Under the pieces are notes generated by a model that searched no databases, was not told the origin of the DNA, and was given only the letters and a program-made list of their open reading frames with translations. The translations under genes and the position numbers were made by a program. A stretch of 64,000 nt of DNA. Source: Planctomyces sp. SH-PL62 (lineage in GTDB: Bacteria > Planctomycetota > Planctomycetia > Planctomycetales > Planctomycetaceae). This document shows positions 62,908-64,000 of this stretch, in pieces. The stretch is from contig CAMDEA010000013.1 of assembly GCA_945893045.1 (NCBI GenBank), positions 1 through 64,000 on the forward strand, given 5' to 3'. How positions within the stretch are numbered: the stretch's first letter is position 1; each line of letters opens with the position of its first letter.

Positions 62908-64000
62908 TCATCGCGCGGAGTCGATCTGAAAGCGGCGTTCGATGCGGGACCAATGCCCTTGGCGATCTCGAACCGCCACCTTGAGCGTGCCGGACGGAAG
63001 CCGGCTCAGCGGTGACGACAGCTTGAGCTCCCACACACCTTGCGATTTCTGCTGGAACTTCGACGCCAAGTTGTCACCAGCGGCGAGTCCTTCCAGAGCG
63101 AAGTCGGCTCGGACATCAAAGCTGTCGGTTTCCAACCCGCTGTCGTAATCGTGCATGCCGATCAGGAGGCGAGTGAGCGGAGCATTCGCGCCGGGTTGTG
63201 GCGACGTCAGCGTCAGGATCGGGCGGTTATCGTCGAGCATCCAGCCGAAGCCGCGCTGCTCCGGATGAGCGGGATCGAAGTCAAAGTCGATCGGACAGCC
63301 GAGGTCGATCCAGCGGACGATCGTGAGTCGATCTTCGTCCGAGAGTGCCTCCACTTTGATCGCCTTGCCATCGGGACCGCGCAACTTTCCAGCGACTGCA
63401 TCCGGCGGCGGCATCACGCTGCCAAGATAGTCGAGGTCGTAGGCGTGACGATGCTTCGGCGTCTCGATCTTCTCGCCTTTGATCGCGAAGTATCCGACGC
63501 CCGGTTCCGGTTCGGACGGGTGATCGTCGTTGGAGAATCCATCCAGCCGCTCGCCGAAGATTTTCCAGACGAGCAGACTCCGCCTTGCTTGCATCTTGCG
63601 GATGTAGCGTGAGGCGTTCGGATAGCCCCACGAGTCGTAGCCGATCGGCTTGTGTCCGAACTTCGCCCGTTCGTCCATCGCCAGCCGCAGGTACGTGCCG
63701 GGGAACTTGCCGTGATGCTCGAATTGAATCTGCTCGTCGTCAGCGTCGAGCACTAAGTTGCCGGCCGGTTTGTCCCAAGACTTCGTGTGGCACGCGGTGC
63801 AACTCCGTTTGAGGATCGGCTGGATGTCGCGGAAGTATTCGACAGTGACGGCGCGTTCGGCTTTGGCGAGCCGGAGGGCGTCAGCCCCCGGACGATTCGC
63901 GGTCGCCGTCGTCCGGGGGCTGACGCCCTCCGGCTCACCAACGCGGTTCGTCAGCAACGGCGTCGTGTTGACCAAATCCCAAACGGCGTAATCCGGCTTT
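62908..64000 (-). CDS. Large c-type cytochrome-like protein, C-terminal part (N-terminus off the window)
   Basis: The frame is open to the window edge (first readable residues KPDYAVWDLVNTTPL), so the start is missing. VEYFRDIQPILKRSCTACHTKSWDKPAG is a planctomycete cytochrome domain with one CxxCH heme motif. GYDSWGYPNASRYIRKMQARRSLLVWKIFGERLDG and SVMPPPDAVAGKL, ALSDEDRLTIVRWIDLGCPIDFDFDP carry the conserved region; the C-terminal 90 residues look like an Ig-type beta domain (LKVAVRDRQGHWS). The order resembles the C-terminal part of HzsA-related planctomycete proteins, a low-confidence match. A palindrome encodes the segment just before the heme domain. Confidence 0.75.
   Translation of the reverse strand, partial: KPDYAVWDLVNTTPLLTNRVGEPEGVSPRTTATANRPGADALRLAKAERAVTVEYFRDIQPILKRSCTACHTKSWDKPAGNLVLDADDEQIQFEHHGKFPGTYLRLAMDERAKFGHKPIGYDSWGYPNASRYIRKMQARRSLLVWKIFGERLDGFSNDDHPSEPEPGVGYFAIKGEKIETPKHRHAYDLDYLGSVMPPPDAVAGKLRGPDGKAIKVEALSDEDRLTIVRWIDLGCPIDFDFDPAHPEQRGFGWMLDDNRPILTLTSPQPGANAPLTRLLIGMHDYDSGLETDSFDVRADFALEGLAAGDNLASKFQQKSQGVWELKLSSPLSRLPSGTLKVAVRDRQGHWSRIERRFQIDSAR
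63868..63936. repeat. In-frame palindrome in the cytochrome-like gene, 28-nt perfect arms
   Basis: The arms 63868-63895 and 63909-63936 are perfect reverse complements around 13 nt. On the coding strand it gives GEPEGVSPRTTATANRPGAD and ALRLA, a linker before the heme domain. Confidence 0.95.

Noticed and set aside
1182-63936. CRISPR array or integron attC sites as explanation for the repeats
   Set aside because: The elements are dispersed singly with different spacers and families; there are no regular direct repeats, cas genes or integrase.
1182-63936. All palindromes being ordinary rho-independent terminators
   Set aside because: Most lack a T-run, many sit between divergent genes or inside coding sequence, and their sequences fall in repeated families. 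Three real terminators with T-runs are listed separately.
1-64000. tRNA, rRNA or riboswitch genes
   Set aside because: I read the intergenic gaps and saw no TPsiC-type GTTCRA with a matching acceptor stem and no known riboswitch core; a covariance-model scan would be decisive.

Overview
The window looks like chromosomal DNA of a planctomycete. The lineage signs are PSCyt1/DUF1549/DUF1553 and DUF1501 proteins, a DUF1559 protein with a prepilin-type N-terminus, a Ser/Thr kinase joined through a membrane segment to WD40 and leucine-rich repeats, and a high-GC, loosely packed layout of mostly single genes on both strands. I see no rRNA, tRNA, CRISPR array, prophage or complete insertion sequence.

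Layout. 1-8.2 kb: an edge-truncated GDPD-DUF885 fusion, a secreted amidohydrolase and a giant kinase-WD40-LRR protein. 8.3-17 kb (minus strand): an RsmC/RlmG-like methyltransferase, tail-specific protease Prc, a secreted alpha/beta hydrolase, a cyclic-nucleotide-gated K+ channel and GatB. 17.3-21.4 kb: a translationally coupled DUF1549/DUF1553 plus DUF1501 pair. 21.6-29.4 kb: an LRR lipoprotein-like protein, a DUF1559 protein, 6-phosphogluconate dehydrogenase, a GAF/HD-GYP protein and a PPOX-fold protein. 29.4-35.4 kb (minus): a Na+/solute symporter with a small partner, an MscS channel with a long coiled coil, and a FadL-type porin. 35.8-45.2 kb: two tandem paralogous kinase-ATPases. 45.3-57 kb: a DUF1501 protein, Uma2 nuclease-like protein, ATE/Bpt-like transferase, TIGR01777 epimerase, a beta-propeller protein, an esterase, a redoxin/cytochrome c/copper-monooxygenase fusion, a sugar isomerase-like protein, malate dehydrogenase, an orphan antitoxin with a toxin stub, and a HEAT-repeat protein. 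57-64 kb: a coupled DUF1501/TolB-LamG pair, an M28 peptidase, a TlpA-like lipoprotein and a c-type cytochrome running off the edge.

The most striking signal is not a gene. About 26 long palindromes or palindrome-like repeats (roughly one per 2.4 kb) sit between and inside genes. Many are two inverted copies of a small hairpin unit: GTAG (sometimes GTGG) at the foot, a 6-9 bp stem and a short TCC/GCC/TTCC/TTC loop. This is the architecture of REP/BIME elements moved by RAYT transposases, but several unrelated sequence families occur here together. Differences between the two arms of one element are compensatory within each hairpin. Six palindromes lie in frame inside coding sequence, and one of these is absent from the adjacent paralogue. 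At three convergent gene pairs the element supplies the TAG stop of the minus-strand gene, and at one of them of both genes.

Limits: family calls come from motif recognition without database searches, residue positions are approximate, and the planctomycete assignment is an inference from family content.
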